Positions 25,647 through 34,147 of a stretch of 64,000 bases of DNA are shown here, one piece after another. The DNA lies in NCBI RefSeq assembly GCF_000331105.1, contig NC_020054.1:5486555-5550554 (forward strand). The letters run 5' to 3'. This DNA is from Fibrella aestuarina BUZ 2 (GTDB lineage Bacteria; Bacteroidota; Bacteroidia; Cytophagales; Spirosomataceae). The translations under genes and the position numbers were made by a program. The notes beneath the pieces are model-generated. The model was not told where the DNA came from, searched no databases, and saw only the letters and a program-made list of their open reading frames with translations. How positions within the stretch are numbered: the first letter of the stretch is position 1; each line of letters opens with the position of its first letter.

Positions 25647-25721
25647 AAAACGAGTCGTAAGTCCCGGCAGCATCACCCGGCTCATCCGGTTTCCTACTGC
25701 CCGCGACTTACGACTCGTTTT
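25647..25721. repeat. long intergenic inverted repeat / bidirectional terminator
   Basis: Perfect 17-nt arms AAAACGAGTCGTAAGTC (25647-25663) and GACTTACGACTCGTTTT (25705-25721) enclose 41 nt, with T-rich ends on both strands, between convergent genes. Confidence 0.85.
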
Positions 25722-25744
25722 CGATTCGCCGCTCTATTCACACC

Positions 25745-26311
25745 TTACTTTAATACCTTCGTAATCTCGTTTAGCCTGTCCATTTTGGCTTGAAAATCGC
25801 CGGTCAGCTGCTGGCGAATTGCGGTCAGGTTGTCCAGCGTTTCCTGTAGCGAATCGGGTAGCATCTCTTCCAGTACTTCGCGGAAGCGTTTGGCAAACGT
25901 CGGTGATTTTCCGTTAGTTGAAATGGCGATTTTTAGATCGCCTTTTTTTACGACCGAGCTCAGGTAAAAATCGCAGAGCGGTGGCGTATCGGCCACGTTG
26001 ACCAGAATTTTTCTGGCCTTGCAATCGGCCTGCACCTGCCGGTTCACGGCCTTGTCGTTGGTCCCCACAATCACCAGATCCTTGTCCGTCAGGTACGTGT
26101 CGTCGTAACGTACCTGCACCAGCGTAACGCCCGGATGCGCAGCCGCCAATTCGCGAATTTCGGCGCGGATCTCGGGTGCTACCAGCGTGACGGGTGCCGC
26201 GGGCGAATTGGCGAGCACGGCCGTGAGCTTCTCCAGACCAACGTACCCACCGCCCACAATCAGCGTCTGGAGTTGGTCGAGCTTCACAAATATGGGAAAG
26301 AGGGTATTCAT
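25745..26311 (-). CDS. precorrin-2 dehydrogenase / siroheme synthase N-terminal type protein
   Basis: The 188-residue protein matches the NAD-binding domain of CysG/Met8: LFPIFVKLDQLQTLIVGGGYVGLEKL (a Rossmann GGGxVGxxK motif, about 5-29). This is followed by DKDLVIVGTNDKAVNRQV and LVNVADTPPLCDFYLSSVV, then KGDLKIAISTNGKSPTFAKRFRE. It oxidises precorrin-2 to sirohydrochlorin and may add iron. A separate methyltransferase would be needed for the whole siroheme pathway, and none is adjacent here. It is a stand-alone version, common in Bacteroidota, often linked to sulfite reduction. Confidence 0.9.
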   Translation of the reverse strand: MNTLFPIFVKLDQLQTLIVGGGYVGLEKLTAVLANSPAAPVTLVAPEIRAEIRELAAAHPGVTLVQVRYDDTYLTDKDLVIVGTNDKAVNRQVQADCKARKILVNVADTPPLCDFYLSSVVKKGDLKIAISTNGKSPTFAKRFREVLEEMLPDSLQETLDNLTAIRQQLTGDFQAKMDRLNEITKVLK

Positions 26312-26324
26312 TGGGGTATAACGA

Positions 26325-26372
26325 TCAAAGGCCAGGATCCAAAGTTGGCTAACCTTGGACCCTGGCCTTTGA
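26325..26372. repeat. intergenic inverted repeat / bidirectional terminator
   Basis: Arms 26325-26342 and 26355-26372 (18 bp, one mismatch) start TCAAAGGCCAGG and have a short 12-nt loop. It lies between the siroheme-type gene and the following co-directional outer-membrane gene. Confidence 0.85.
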
Positions 26373-26387
26373 ACAGTGGACAGCCGA

Positions 26388-27377
26388 TTAAAATTTCACC
26401 CCTACGTTTACGCCCAGAATCCGGCGCTGCGAATTTGAGGTGTTGTCGCGCAGCACGTTCTGGAAACCGTGGTGATACACAAAATCAATGAAGAGCGGGC
26501 CCGCGTCGAACCCGATGTTGGCCAGACCGTTCAGCGTGGCATCATTGAAGTCGCTGCGCGTAAGGTTCAGCACGCTGTTGTTGCCCCCCAGCGGCGTAGC
26601 AAATTCGGCACCGACCTGCAACCGGATACCCGATACACCCCGCTCCGACTGCGCGATTTTGACACCCACATAGGCCGGTACGTGCAGATACTGCTGATCC
26701 ACGTTGGTGGTGATGTCTTTGATGCCATTCACCTGCCCGTCGCCAGACCGGTAAAATTCAGAGCTTGAGGTCAGGTATTCGGCCCCAATCTGCCCGTAGA
26801 GACGGCCACCGCCCCGCACAAAGAAACCAAGCTGGTAACCCAGCCGACCGGCCAGCCCCTGCGCGTTGCCGTTGGCGTCGATTGCCTCGCCCTGAAAACG
26901 GGTTGAGTTACCACCGGCATACAGGCCAAACGTGAAGTTCTTATAATTCTCGCGGTGTTCGGTCCGTTCCTCTTTTTTATACGACCGTTGTCCGTCTTCG
27001 AACCCTTCGTCATACGCCTGGCTCAGATCATTGCGGTCATAGAGCCGGCCCGAGTTGCGGTCACTCCGCTCCCGGTAGTCGTTGTCATACCGTGCGTCCT
27101 GCATGTCGCGGCGGCGGAAATCGCGGCGCTCCCGAATTACGTCGTTTGCATCCACGTCCCGGCGATCGTTGCGGCGCATGTCGCGATCCCGGTCGCGTAG
27201 TTCCCGTTCCCGATCACGCAACTCGCGTTCCCGGTCATCCATGCGATCGTCGCGGCGTTCAAAACGATCATCGTTGCGATTGTCATCGTAGCGTTGTTGC
27301 GCCATCACTGCCGATCCGGCCAGCGATGTGGCGGATAGCGTTGCCACCAGCGCGATGGCCCGTACTGTCTTTTTCAT
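26388..27377 (-). CDS. outer membrane beta-barrel protein with Asp/Arg-rich N-terminal linker (paralog A)
   Basis: The 329-residue protein has a signal peptide (about 1-26, cut near VMAQ). A long charged linker (about 27-145) is made of repeated DRER/RDRD words. A C-terminal barrel of about 180 residues begins NFTFGLYAGGNSTRFQGE and carries RLGYQLGFFVRGGGRLYGQI. The last strand is RRILGVNVGVKF. The barrel is clearly paralogous to that of the neighbouring gene at 27574, while the linkers are unrelated. Such proteins are often annotated porin-family or PorT-like. The linker may be periplasmic or a surface stalk, and I cannot decide. The two genes are separated by a strong bidirectional hairpin. 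Confidence 0.85.
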   Translation of the reverse strand: MKKTVRAIALVATLSATSLAGSAVMAQQRYDDNRNDDRFERRDDRMDDRERELRDRERELRDRDRDMRRNDRRDVDANDVIRERRDFRRRDMQDARYDNDYRERSDRNSGRLYDRNDLSQAYDEGFEDGQRSYKKEERTEHRENYKNFTFGLYAGGNSTRFQGEAIDANGNAQGLAGRLGYQLGFFVRGGGRLYGQIGAEYLTSSSEFYRSGDGQVNGIKDITTNVDQQYLHVPAYVGVKIAQSERGVSGIRLQVGAEFATPLGGNNSVLNLTRSDFNDATLNGLANIGFDAGPLFIDFVYHHGFQNVLRDNTSNSQRRILGVNVGVKF

Positions 27378-27470
27378 AACGTGTGTTGAGTTGTTGGTAC
27401 TGAAATCACAAGTACAACCTACAGGTAAGGTAGATTGTTAAAAAAAGGGTGCCAGAAGTACCCAGTCACT

Positions 27471-27550
27471 AAAAAGGCGTAACGCCCATACCAAATTGCT
27501 TTACAGCCATTTACGGCTTAAGAATTTGGTGTGGGCGTTACGCCTTTTTT
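27471..27550. repeat. long intergenic inverted repeat / bidirectional terminator
   Basis: Arms 27471-27497 and 27523-27550 (27-28 nt, one mismatch) begin AAAAAGGCGTAACGCCCA and end in T-runs on both strands, enclosing 25 nt. It separates the two paralogous outer-membrane genes. Confidence 0.9.
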
Positions 27551-27573
27551 TAAGCAACTGCGACCAGAAAGGC

Positions 27574-28722
27574 TTAGAATTTAAAGCCTACGCTGGCGCT
27601 CAGGATGCGACGGCTAGAGCCCTGGAACGTGTTGATCTGAACGGCATCACCCAGGCCATAGTGGTAGGTCAGGTCGATCAGGAACGGACCAAAGTCGAAG
27701 CCAAGCTGACCCAGTGCGTTGAACGAGCCACTCTTGATTTCATCTTTGCTCAGGTTGAAGCTGTTGCTGTTTGAGCTGATACGGTTCGCATATTCAGCAC
27801 CAACCTGCACCCGAATGGCCGAGTTACCACGCTCAGAATCAGTCAGTTTATAACCGATATACACCGGAACCTGGATGTACTGAATGTTGATGTAGTCGCG
27901 GATGGCCTGCGTTGACGAGCCATTGCCTGCCCGGAAGTAGTTCGAGCTAGACGCGAAGTACTCAGCGCCAATCTGACCAAACAGACGGCCACCGCCCCGT
28001 ACGAAGAAACCAGCCTGATAGCCCAGACGAGCCGACGGGTTTTCGGCATCGATTGACTCACCCTTAAAGCTCGTGGCGTTCAGACCGGCGTAGATACCAA
28101 AGACAAAGTTGTTGTAGCCATTGCGGCCAGCCGGATCAGGCGCCGTGCGAGACGTGGTCGAATACGTGTTCGTCGTTGTTGTCGACGTACCTGAATTCAT
28201 GCTGTTGTCGTAGCTGGTCGAGGGCGTCGTAGTGGCACCGCTCGTACCCATCGTATTGTAGTTGCCACTGCCCGACGGCGTTACCGTCGTTGAGTTGTTG
28301 TACGTACCGTTGCTGTTATACGTCCCCGTTGTGCCCGTTGCCCCGGTGCTCATTGAGCCCGATGGGCTGCTTGTGCTGTAGGTATCGGTCGTGGTAGCAC
28401 CGCTCGTGCCCATCGTGTTGTAGTTGTTGCTACCTGATGGCGTCACGGCAGTCGAGTTGTTGTACGTGCCGTTGCTGTTATACGTACCAGTTGTACCGGT
28501 AGCTCCTGCGCCAGTCGTTCCCGTGCTCATCGAGCCCGATGTGCCGCTGTAGCTCGATCCCGACGACGTAGCATTGCTGCTGTTGTAGTTGTTGGTGTTC
28601 GAGTTGTTGTAGTTCGACGTGCTCGTCGAGGTTGACGACGACTTAGTCGTTCGAGTTGTCTGGCCTACTGCCACACTGGCCGACAGGATGCCGACCGCCA
28701 AGAGTACCTTATTCATTTTCAT
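27574..28722 (-). CDS. outer membrane beta-barrel protein with Ser/Thr/Asn/Gly-rich linker (paralog B)
   Basis: The 382-residue protein has a signal peptide (about 1-20) and a low-complexity Ser/Thr/Asn/Gly/Tyr linker (about 22-195). A C-terminal barrel follows, starting NFVFGIYAGLNATSFKGESI and sharing LGYQAGFFVRGGGRLFGQIG with the neighbour at 26388. It ends RRILSASVGFKF. The linker contains a 54-residue unit present twice (GTYNSNGTYNNST and VTPSGS words), visible as a 162-nt DNA period. The pair looks like a tandem duplication in which the barrel was kept and the linker replaced. The function is unknown. Confidence 0.85.
   Translation of the reverse strand: MKMNKVLLAVGILSASVAVGQTTRTTKSSSTSTSTSNYNNSNTNNYNSSNATSSGSSYSGTSGSMSTGTTGAGATGTTGTYNSNGTYNNSTAVTPSGSNNYNTMGTSGATTTDTYSTSSPSGSMSTGATGTTGTYNSNGTYNNSTTVTPSGSGNYNTMGTSGATTTPSTSYDNSMNSGTSTTTTNTYSTTSRTAPDPAGRNGYNNFVFGIYAGLNATSFKGESIDAENPSARLGYQAGFFVRGGGRLFGQIGAEYFASSSNYFRAGNGSSTQAIRDYINIQYIQVPVYIGYKLTDSERGNSAIRVQVGAEYANRISSNSNSFNLSKDEIKSGSFNALGQLGFDFGPFLIDLTYHYGLGDAVQINTFQGSSRRILSASVGFKF
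28235..28540. repeat. in-frame tandem repeat (162-nt period) in outer-membrane gene linker
   Basis: The segment starting GCACCGCTCGT at 28235 recurs at 28397, 162 nt or 54 codons later, with only a few changes. Both lie within the Ser/Thr/Asn-rich linker of paralog B. Confidence 0.8.
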
Positions 28723-28740
28723 AACGTTTTGAGTTGAACG

Positions 28741-28768
28741 AAAAAAAGGCGTGACCTAAATCACGCCT
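28741..28768 (-). terminator. intrinsic terminator after pgi
   Basis: On the minus strand AGGCGTGA/TCACGCCT forms a perfect 8-bp stem with a 6-nt loop, followed by seven Ts, 28 nt after the pgi stop codon. Confidence 0.9.
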
Positions 28769-28796
28769 CATTAACCCACAGACTTATTAGAATGTT

Positions 28797-30461
28797 TTAG
28801 TTTTCGCGCATTTGCTTAAATGCGTTGATCAGCCCGTTTGTTGAACTATCATGGCTGGTAACGGGCGTATCCCCCTCAAGCTCAGGCAAAATTTTATTGG
28901 CAAGCTGTTTTCCCAACTCAACACCCCACTGGTCGAAACTAAAAATAGTCCAAATTACGCCTTGTGTAAAAATCTTGTGTTCATACATCGCAATCAGGCT
29001 ACCAAGCGAGCGCGGCGTAATCTGTTTCACCAGAATCGAGTTGGTGGGGCGGTTGCCCGAGAACGCTTTAAACGGCGCAATCTGCGCGATCTCCTCGGCG
29101 GTTTTGCCCGCTTTACGCAGTTCGTCGGCGGCCTCCTCCTCAGTCTTGCCATTCATGAGCGCTTCAGTCTGCGCAAAGAAATTTGAGAGAAGCAGCGTGT
29201 GGTGGTCGCCCAGCGGCGTGGTCAGGGGGCGGTGACTGATGGCCGGGGCGATAAAATCGCACGGAATCAGCTTGGTACCCTGGTGAATGAGCTGGTAAAA
29301 CGCGTGTTGGCCATTGGTACCCGGCTCACCCCAGATAATCGGGCCGGTCTGGTAATCGACGGGGTTGCCGTTGCGATCGACCGATTTGCCGTTGCTTTCC
29401 ATATCACCCTGCTGGAAGTAAGCCGCAAAGCGATGCATGTATTGATCGTAGGGCAGTATCGCCTGCGACTGTGCCCCGTAGAAATTGTTGTACCAGATCC
29501 CCAGCAGCGCCAGCGTTGCCGGAATGTTCTGATCCAGCGGTGCCGTCCGGAAGTGTTGGTCCATCACGTGGGCGCCGGTCAGCAGTTCTTCGAAATTGTC
29601 GAACCCAATGTACAGGGCAATCGACAGCCCGATAGCCGACCAGAGCGAGTAGCGGCCACCGACCCAATCCCAGAACCCAAACATGTTGGCCGGGTCGATG
29701 CCGAATTTCTCCACCTCTTTCTGGTTGGTCGACAGGGCAGCGAAGTGCTTGGCAATGTCTTTTTCCGTACCGCCATTGTCCAGAAACCATTGCCGGGCCG
29801 AGTTGGCGTTGGCCATGGTTTCCTGCGTGGTGAAGGTTTTGGACGCGATCAGAAAGAGCGTGCTTTCGGGACGTACCTGTTGCAGGGTTTCGTAAATGTG
29901 CGCCCCGTCGACGTTCGACACGAAGTGCACCTTCAACGTACCGGCGTAGGGTTTCAGCGCTTCGGTCACCATCACCGGCCCCAGATCAGAGCCACCGATG
30001 CCAATGTTCACCACGTCGGTGATGGCCTCGCCGCTGTAGCCTTTCCACGCGCCCGAACGTACCTGCTCGGTAAACGTTTTCATGTGGTCGAGCACGGCGT
30101 TCACCTCGGGCATCACGTCGGCCCCATCAACCAGGATGGGCGTATTGGCGCGGTTGCGCAGGGCCGTATGAAGTACGGCTCTGCCTTCGGTACCGTTGAT
30201 TTTATCGCCGCTGAAGAGCTTGCCGATGGCGTCGGTCAGGCCCGCCTGCTCGGCGAGTTGCCGCAGCAGGGTCATGGTTTCGGCCGTCACGCGGTTCTTC
30301 GAAAAATCGACCAGGATATCCTCGAAGCGCAGCGAAAACTGGCTGAACCGGTCAGGGTTTTCGGCAAACAGGTCGCGGAGGTGTTGCTGTTGGGTGGCCT
30401 CGAAATGAGCTTTCAGTTGGCTGTAGGCTGGCAGGGCCAGAAACGGATGATTCGTCAGCAT
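28797..30461 (-). CDS. pgi: glucose-6-phosphate isomerase
   Basis: The 554-residue protein is Pgi. [20 protein letters not shown] (about 151-170) binds the sugar phosphate, and [16 protein letters not shown] (about 269-284) is the first PROSITE-type signature. [20 protein letters not shown] (about 494-513) is the second, with the catalytic Lys and His in this region. It interconverts glucose-6-phosphate and fructose-6-phosphate. Length is close to the E. coli enzyme (549). The strand is minus, with its own terminator. A 554-codon plus-strand frame covering most of this gene is a GC-driven shadow. Confidence 0.98.
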   Translation of the reverse strand: MLTNHPFLALPAYSQLKAHFEATQQQHLRDLFAENPDRFSQFSLRFEDILVDFSKNRVTAETMTLLRQLAEQAGLTDAIGKLFSGDKINGTEGRAVLHTALRNRANTPILVDGADVMPEVNAVLDHMKTFTEQVRSGAWKGYSGEAITDVVNIGIGGSDLGPVMVTEALKPYAGTLKVHFVSNVDGAHIYETLQQVRPESTLFLIASKTFTTQETMANANSARQWFLDNGGTEKDIAKHFAALSTNQKEVEKFGIDPANMFGFWDWVGGRYSLWSAIGLSIALYIGFDNFEELLTGAHVMDQHFRTAPLDQNIPATLALLGIWYNNFYGAQSQAILPYDQYMHRFAAYFQQGDMESNGKSVDRNGNPVDYQTGPIIWGEPGTNGQHAFYQLIHQGTKLIPCDFIAPAISHRPLTTPLGDHHTLLLSNFFAQTEALMNGKTEEEAADELRKAGKTAEEIAQIAPFKAFSGNRPTNSILVKQITPRSLGSLIAMYEHKIFTQGVIWTIFSFDQWGVELGKQLANKILPELEGDTPVTSHDSSTNGLINAFKQMREN

Positions 30462-30596
30462 GATTGGATTCGGTCAGCAGAGAGCCGCGAATATCGGGGT
30501 TTAGCCCGTGATTTTTCAGCAAAGCCCCGCCCGATCAAGGCCGCATACGCGAATTCTGGGATGCCCCGTACCCTCAGTTCCACACCCAAGGCTCAT

Positions 30597-31139
30597 CTAC
30601 AACCGCACCGACACGTTTTCCTGCACCTGCACGGGCGTTTCGTCGAGCGTTTTGAGGTACTCTTCCCGCTGCTTCAACTGCGCTTTCAGCGCGGCAATGT
30701 CGGCCGTAAGGCGTTGCCATTCGGCATCCTGGGTGAAATCGTAGGTGGTGCGGCGGGTGATCTGCACGCTGCCCGCATTGTAATGGATGGCATTGTTGCG
30801 CACAACCGGATCGTCGGTCCCCTCATCGGCCTCGCTGATGGCCGAAGCCGTGGGCACGGGTAACGGGTCGAACTGCCCGCCAGCACCTTCCTGTATGGGG
30901 TCCGGTTGGGGTTGCTGCGTAATGGCCCGCAGTTCCTGCGCCTGCGCCACACTATGGCTTTTTAGCCGGGCGATGATCGTTTTGATGTACAGTTCATAGC
31001 GTTTCATCTCCACGTAGGTCTTCAGCAAATCATACTGGCCACTGTCGATGATCTGTTGCGCGTGGTCGGCGGCCAGGCGGATCAGCCCTGTTTTCGGCAT
31101 ATTTCGGTCGAGGGTTCCGATTGGTTTGATAAGGCCCAT
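30597..31139 (-). CDS. conserved-looking hypothetical protein with coiled coil
   Basis: The 180-residue protein has no signal peptide or membrane helix. The first part (about 20-75) is helical (AADHAQQIIDSGQYDLLKTY, then MKRYELYIKTIIARLK). A low-complexity Pro/Gln/Glu linker lies at about 75-115. The end (about 140-170) is likely a coiled coil (WQRLTADIAALKAQLKQREE). I recognise no family. It lies upstream of pgi and divergent from the polynucleotide kinase gene, so it could share a regulatory region with the latter. The start at 31139 could be later, at residue 14. Confidence 0.6.
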   Translation of the reverse strand: MGLIKPIGTLDRNMPKTGLIRLAADHAQQIIDSGQYDLLKTYVEMKRYELYIKTIIARLKSHSVAQAQELRAITQQPQPDPIQEGAGGQFDPLPVPTASAISEADEGTDDPVVRNNAIHYNAGSVQITRRTTYDFTQDAEWQRLTADIAALKAQLKQREEYLKTLDETPVQVQENVSVRL

Positions 31140-31215
31140 TCCCGTCTTTTTTGGTTTATTCTCCAGTTATTGGGCCAAGTTACGGTCCGCCCCAAAACGC
31201 CCGTATTCTTTATTT

Positions 31216-32163
31216 ATGCAACACATTCTGATTCTGATCGGCATCAGCGGCAGCGGCAAAACCACCTTCGCCAACCAACTGGTGCAGGCCGACCCAACGT
31301 ACCTGCGCCTGAGCCGCGACGAACTCCGGCGCAGTTTGCTGCCCGTTCCACTCAATGCCTATTGGCGCTGGGGGGGCAAACGCCGGAACCGGATCGAGGA
31401 GCTGGTATCAGAACTGGAAAAAACGGCCCTGGCAACCGCCCTCGACGAGGGATGGAACCTGGTCATCGACAACACGCACCTACGCCAGCACTACATCGAC
31501 GACGTGCTAAGGCAGGTGAGCCATCGGATCGTACGGGTCACGTTCAAGGTGTTTGACGTTCCGCTCGACGAGGCCATTCGCCGCGATAAGGCCCGCCCCG
31601 ACGTGGTTGGTGCTTCTGCGATTCAGGAACAATATGATCGTTACGTGGCGCTATTTCGCCACTTTAATCCGGCCCAAACGCTCGTCTTTCCGGAGCATCC
31701 GTTGCCCCTTCGCGAACCATTCACCCAAGATCGAGCCTTACCTATGTGTGTTCTGGTCGATATTGACGGCACCATCGCCAGCCGAACAGGCCGGTCGCCC
31801 TTCGATTGGAAGAAGGTGCACCTCGATACACCCCGGCAACCCGTCATCAACGTGGTACGGGCCTTGCGGGCGTCGGGCCACACCGTCGTGTTTTTGTCGG
31901 GCCGCGATAGCGTGGCGCGTGCCGATACCACCGCCTGGATTGCCCGGTATCTGGGTTGGCAGGAAGGCACCGATTACGTGCTGTTTATGCGGGCGGCCAA
32001 CGACAACCGCAAGGACGCGATCATCAAACGGGAATTGTTCGAGGCGCACATTCAGGGCCACTATTACGTAGACGTTGTGCTCGACGACCGCGATCAGGTG
32101 GTATCGCTGTGGCGCAACGACCTCGGCCTGACCTGCTTGCAGGTTGACTACGGCAATTTTTGA
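31216..32163 (+). CDS. T4-type polynucleotide 5'-kinase / 3'-phosphatase
   Basis: The 315-residue protein has two domains in the order of phage T4 Pnkp. The N-terminal kinase has a P-loop GISGSGKTT with Lys15 and Thr16, and RLSRDELR with Asp35 and Arg38. These are the same positions as T4 Lys15, Ser16, Asp35 and Arg38. RRDKARPD (about 120) is the likely region for the phosphate-contacting Arg. The C-terminal HAD phosphatase starts LVDIDGTIA with Asp182 and Asp184, then TVVFLSGRD, NDNRKDAIIKRELFE and VVLDDRDQVV. It ends QVDYGNF, much like T4 QVASGDF. The enzyme should phosphorylate 5'-OH ends and remove 3' phosphates, healing broken RNA or DNA. No ligase gene is adjacent. The upstream extension of the frame is not used. 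Confidence 0.93.
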   Translation: MQHILILIGISGSGKTTFANQLVQADPTYLRLSRDELRRSLLPVPLNAYWRWGGKRRNRIEELVSELEKTALATALDEGWNLVIDNTHLRQHYIDDVLRQVSHRIVRVTFKVFDVPLDEAIRRDKARPDVVGASAIQEQYDRYVALFRHFNPAQTLVFPEHPLPLREPFTQDRALPMCVLVDIDGTIASRTGRSPFDWKKVHLDTPRQPVINVVRALRASGHTVVFLSGRDSVARADTTAWIARYLGWQEGTDYVLFMRAANDNRKDAIIKRELFEAHIQGHYYVDVVLDDRDQVVSLWRNDLGLTCLQVDYGNF

Positions 32164-32198
32164 TCAGACGCGACAACACCGGCACCCCTTATAAAATC

Positions 32199-32231
32199 AA
32201 ACCTATAAGGCTTAAAAAACCTTACAGGTTT
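32199..32231. repeat. short intergenic inverted repeat before yitT-like gene
   Basis: Arms AAACCTATAAGG (32199-32210) and CCTTACAGGTTT (32220-32231) match at 11 of 12 positions around CTTAAAAAA. The sequence type is AT-rich and unlike the surrounding genes. Confidence 0.7.
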
Positions 32232-32246
32232 ACGAACCAATACGTT

Positions 32247-33104
32247 ATGACAAAACACTCCCACTTCCGCGACGCGGCATTTATTCTGGCAGGCATCCTT
32301 AGTGTAGGGTTTGGCTTGAAGGGCTTTCTGTTGTCGAGCCAATTTATTGATGGTGGCGTTACCGGCGTTTCGATGCTGCTGGCGTCGCAAACGCCCCTGC
32401 CCCTGGCGGTTGGCATTGTGCTCATCAACCTACCCTTCATCTGGCTTGGGTACCGGCAAATTGGCCGGGCGTTTGCCATCAAAAGTACACTGGGTATTGC
32501 GGGACTATCGGCTTGTCTGGCGTTTGTCCCCTTCCCCGATGTTACGCCCGATTTATTGCTGACAGCGCTGTTTGGGGGCTTTTTCATCGGCGCGGGCATC
32601 GGCCTCTCGATGCGCGGCGGAGCGGTGCTCGACGGCACCGAAGTAGCGGCGCTGGTGATCAGCCGCAACGTACCCACGATGAAAGTCAGCGACGTCATTC
32701 TGTTGCTGAACGTATTTATTTTCGGAGCCGCCGCCTTCTTTCTCACCATCGAATTGGCGCTCTATTCGATGATTACCTATTTCGCCGCGTCCAAAACCAT
32801 CGACTACATCATCCACGGTATCGAGGAATACACGGCCATCCTGATCGTATCGGAGCGGTATCTGGCTATTCGTGAAAAAGTATCCGAGAATGGCTGGGGA
32901 GTCACCATCCTGAAAGGCGCCCAGGGCTACGGTAAACGCGGCGACCGGGATCAGCCCGTCGATGTGCTGTATGTCGTCGTTACCCGGCTGGAAATCAGCC
33001 GCCTGCGTACCACCATTTTAGAGATCGACGAAACGGCCTTCCTCATCCAGTACCCCGTCGATGACGTACTCGGCGGCCAGATCAAGAGTTTGCCGTTGCA
33101 TTAG
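32247..33104 (+). CDS. YitT family membrane protein with DUF2179 domain
   Basis: The 285-residue protein starts at the ATG at 32247; a longer frame begins inside the preceding stop region. Five or six membrane helices (about 10-170) include FILAGILSVGFGLKGFLLSS, the YitT motif FIDGGVTGVSMLLA and FIGAGIGLSMRGGAVLDGTE. A soluble C-terminal DUF2179 domain (about 195-280) has YTAILIVSERYLAIREKV and WGVTILKGAQGYGKRG. The family is of unknown function, sometimes suggested to be a transporter. It follows the kinase-phosphatase gene by 83 nt and may be co-transcribed, with an inverted repeat between. Confidence 0.9.
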   Translation: MTKHSHFRDAAFILAGILSVGFGLKGFLLSSQFIDGGVTGVSMLLASQTPLPLAVGIVLINLPFIWLGYRQIGRAFAIKSTLGIAGLSACLAFVPFPDVTPDLLLTALFGGFFIGAGIGLSMRGGAVLDGTEVAALVISRNVPTMKVSDVILLLNVFIFGAAAFFLTIELALYSMITYFAASKTIDYIIHGIEEYTAILIVSERYLAIREKVSENGWGVTILKGAQGYGKRGDRDQPVDVLYVVVTRLEISRLRTTILEIDETAFLIQYPVDDVLGGQIKSLPLH

Positions 33105-33127
33105 CATTTGTCGTTTACGGTTTGGCG

Positions 33128-33189
33128 TTTCAGGTTCAACGTTAGCTGTCGTCCGATTACTGAGGCGACAGCTAACGTTAAACCTGAAA
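33128..33189. repeat. long intergenic inverted repeat (yitT-like / hsp20)
   Basis: Arms 33128-33151 and 33166-33189 match at 23 of 24 positions around a 14-nt loop TCCGATTACTGAGG. It sits between convergent genes and ends 2 nt from the hsp20 stop. The core GTTAGCTGTCG resembles cores of other copies. Confidence 0.92.
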
Positions 33190-33191
33190 TC

Positions 33192-33608
33192 CTATTCTAC
33201 TGCAACCACCTGCTCCGGTTTTTTCGGGACGGTCAGAATCAGAACGCCGTTTTCCTGTTTGGCCTGGATACCGGCCGCATCCACGCGGTTGCTGAGCGGA
33301 ATGGTGCGCTCAAACGACTTCAGGGGGTATTCCTGCAACAGGAAAGCCGGGTCATTGGCGGTGTCGTGGGCGCGGGTCCCCTGGATAACCAGTTCCTCAT
33401 TGACCACCCGCACCGAGATGTCGGCTTTGTCGAAACTGACGGCATAGACCAGCACCCGGTAGTGATCGGCATGGTCTTCAACGTTCATGGGTACGTTGTA
33501 TTTAGGCCGACGCCAGCCCCCGAAGAACGGACGAATAAATTGAGCAAAGGAGTTGTGATGGCCCTGTTGGCCGTAGCCATGTTGATGGCGGTGATGATGC
33601 GCGTGCAT
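33192..33608 (-). CDS. Hsp20/alpha-crystallin small heat-shock protein
   Basis: The 138-residue protein has the alpha-crystallin layout: YNVPMNVEDHADHYRVLVYA (about 36-55), then VRVVNEELVIQGTR and a final AKQENGVLILTVPKKPEQ with the conserved GVLxLxxPK. It binds unfolding proteins without ATP. The N-terminus is His-rich (HAHHHRHQHGYGQQGHHN), unusual for the family, and may bind metal. I use the ATG at 33608; the frame extends to a weaker start at 33650. It is the last gene downstream of an ECF sigma factor and two small membrane proteins on the same strand. Confidence 0.93.
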   Translation of the reverse strand: MHAHHHRHQHGYGQQGHHNSFAQFIRPFFGGWRRPKYNVPMNVEDHADHYRVLVYAVSFDKADISVRVVNEELVIQGTRAHDTANDPAFLLQEYPLKSFERTIPLSNRVDAAGIQAKQENGVLILTVPKKPEQVVAVE

Positions 33609-33683
33609 AGTATTAGTTGGTTGTAAAGGGCGGGCACCGAACGTACCCACCGGAGTTGTTTACTTGATTGCTTGATTCACTGG

Positions 33684-34004
33684 TTATAGCACGAAGTCTT
33701 CGCGGTGCCGACCCAGCGACTCCGTTTCGATCGGGCGTTGCCATTGGGTCTGCTGCTGATTGAAGGCGGCATATTCGTCGTCGCTCATCCGGCGAATCCG
33801 GTCAGCGAATTCCATACGGCGGGTTTGCCAGCCTCCCCACCGGCTCGGGACATTGCCCCCTCCAAACGCCCGGCGGCGGATGAAGCGAATAGCGCCACCG
33901 ACGATCAGGGCAAACAGGGCGAGACGCAGAAAGAAAAATGGAAAGGCGACGAGGGCTGCGCCAAGCACGATGGCGGGCAGCACAAAACGAGGCATGCGGT
34001 TCAT
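33684..34004 (-). CDS. small membrane protein with MSDDE tail motif (sigma-cluster protein 2)
   Basis: The 106-residue protein has one or two membrane helices close to the start (about 7-40, VLPAIVLGAALVAFPFFFLRL). A basic stretch (RFIRRRAFGGGN) follows, then a soluble C-terminal tail with RRMEFADRIRRMSDDEYAAF. This tail echoes QQMSDEEKARF in the neighbouring protein at 34148, suggesting paralogy. No family is recognised. Its position between sigma factor and Hsp20 hints at an envelope-stress role such as a sensor or anti-sigma partner. That is inference only. Confidence 0.7.
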   Translation of the reverse strand: MNRMPRFVLPAIVLGAALVAFPFFFLRLALFALIVGGAIRFIRRRAFGGGNVPSRWGGWQTRRMEFADRIRRMSDDEYAAFNQQQTQWQRPIETESLGRHREDFVL

Positions 34005-34147
34005 TGTCTTGTTGCAAAGCCGGGTATATGAACGGCTTCAACGAGGATGACGCACAAGTCGCCGGATTACTTTAAGAAAGTTGAAAATTTTTTGAGATCC
34101 AAAGTCCAGACACCGGGCCACTTGGCTATTGAACCCTGACCATTGGT

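Noticed and set aside
28235..28540. Repeats suggestive of a CRISPR array
   Set aside because: They are in-frame coding repeats with a 162-nt period inside an outer-membrane protein linker, not short repeats with unique spacers.
29199..30863. A 554-codon plus-strand frame antisense to pgi
   Set aside because: pgi on the minus strand is certain; the antisense translation has no motifs, and long shadow frames are expected in GC-rich genes.
32160..32246. N-terminal extension of the YitT protein
   Set aside because: It overlaps the stop codon of the kinase-phosphatase gene and the inverted repeat at 32199-32231; the family starts at the ATG at 32247.
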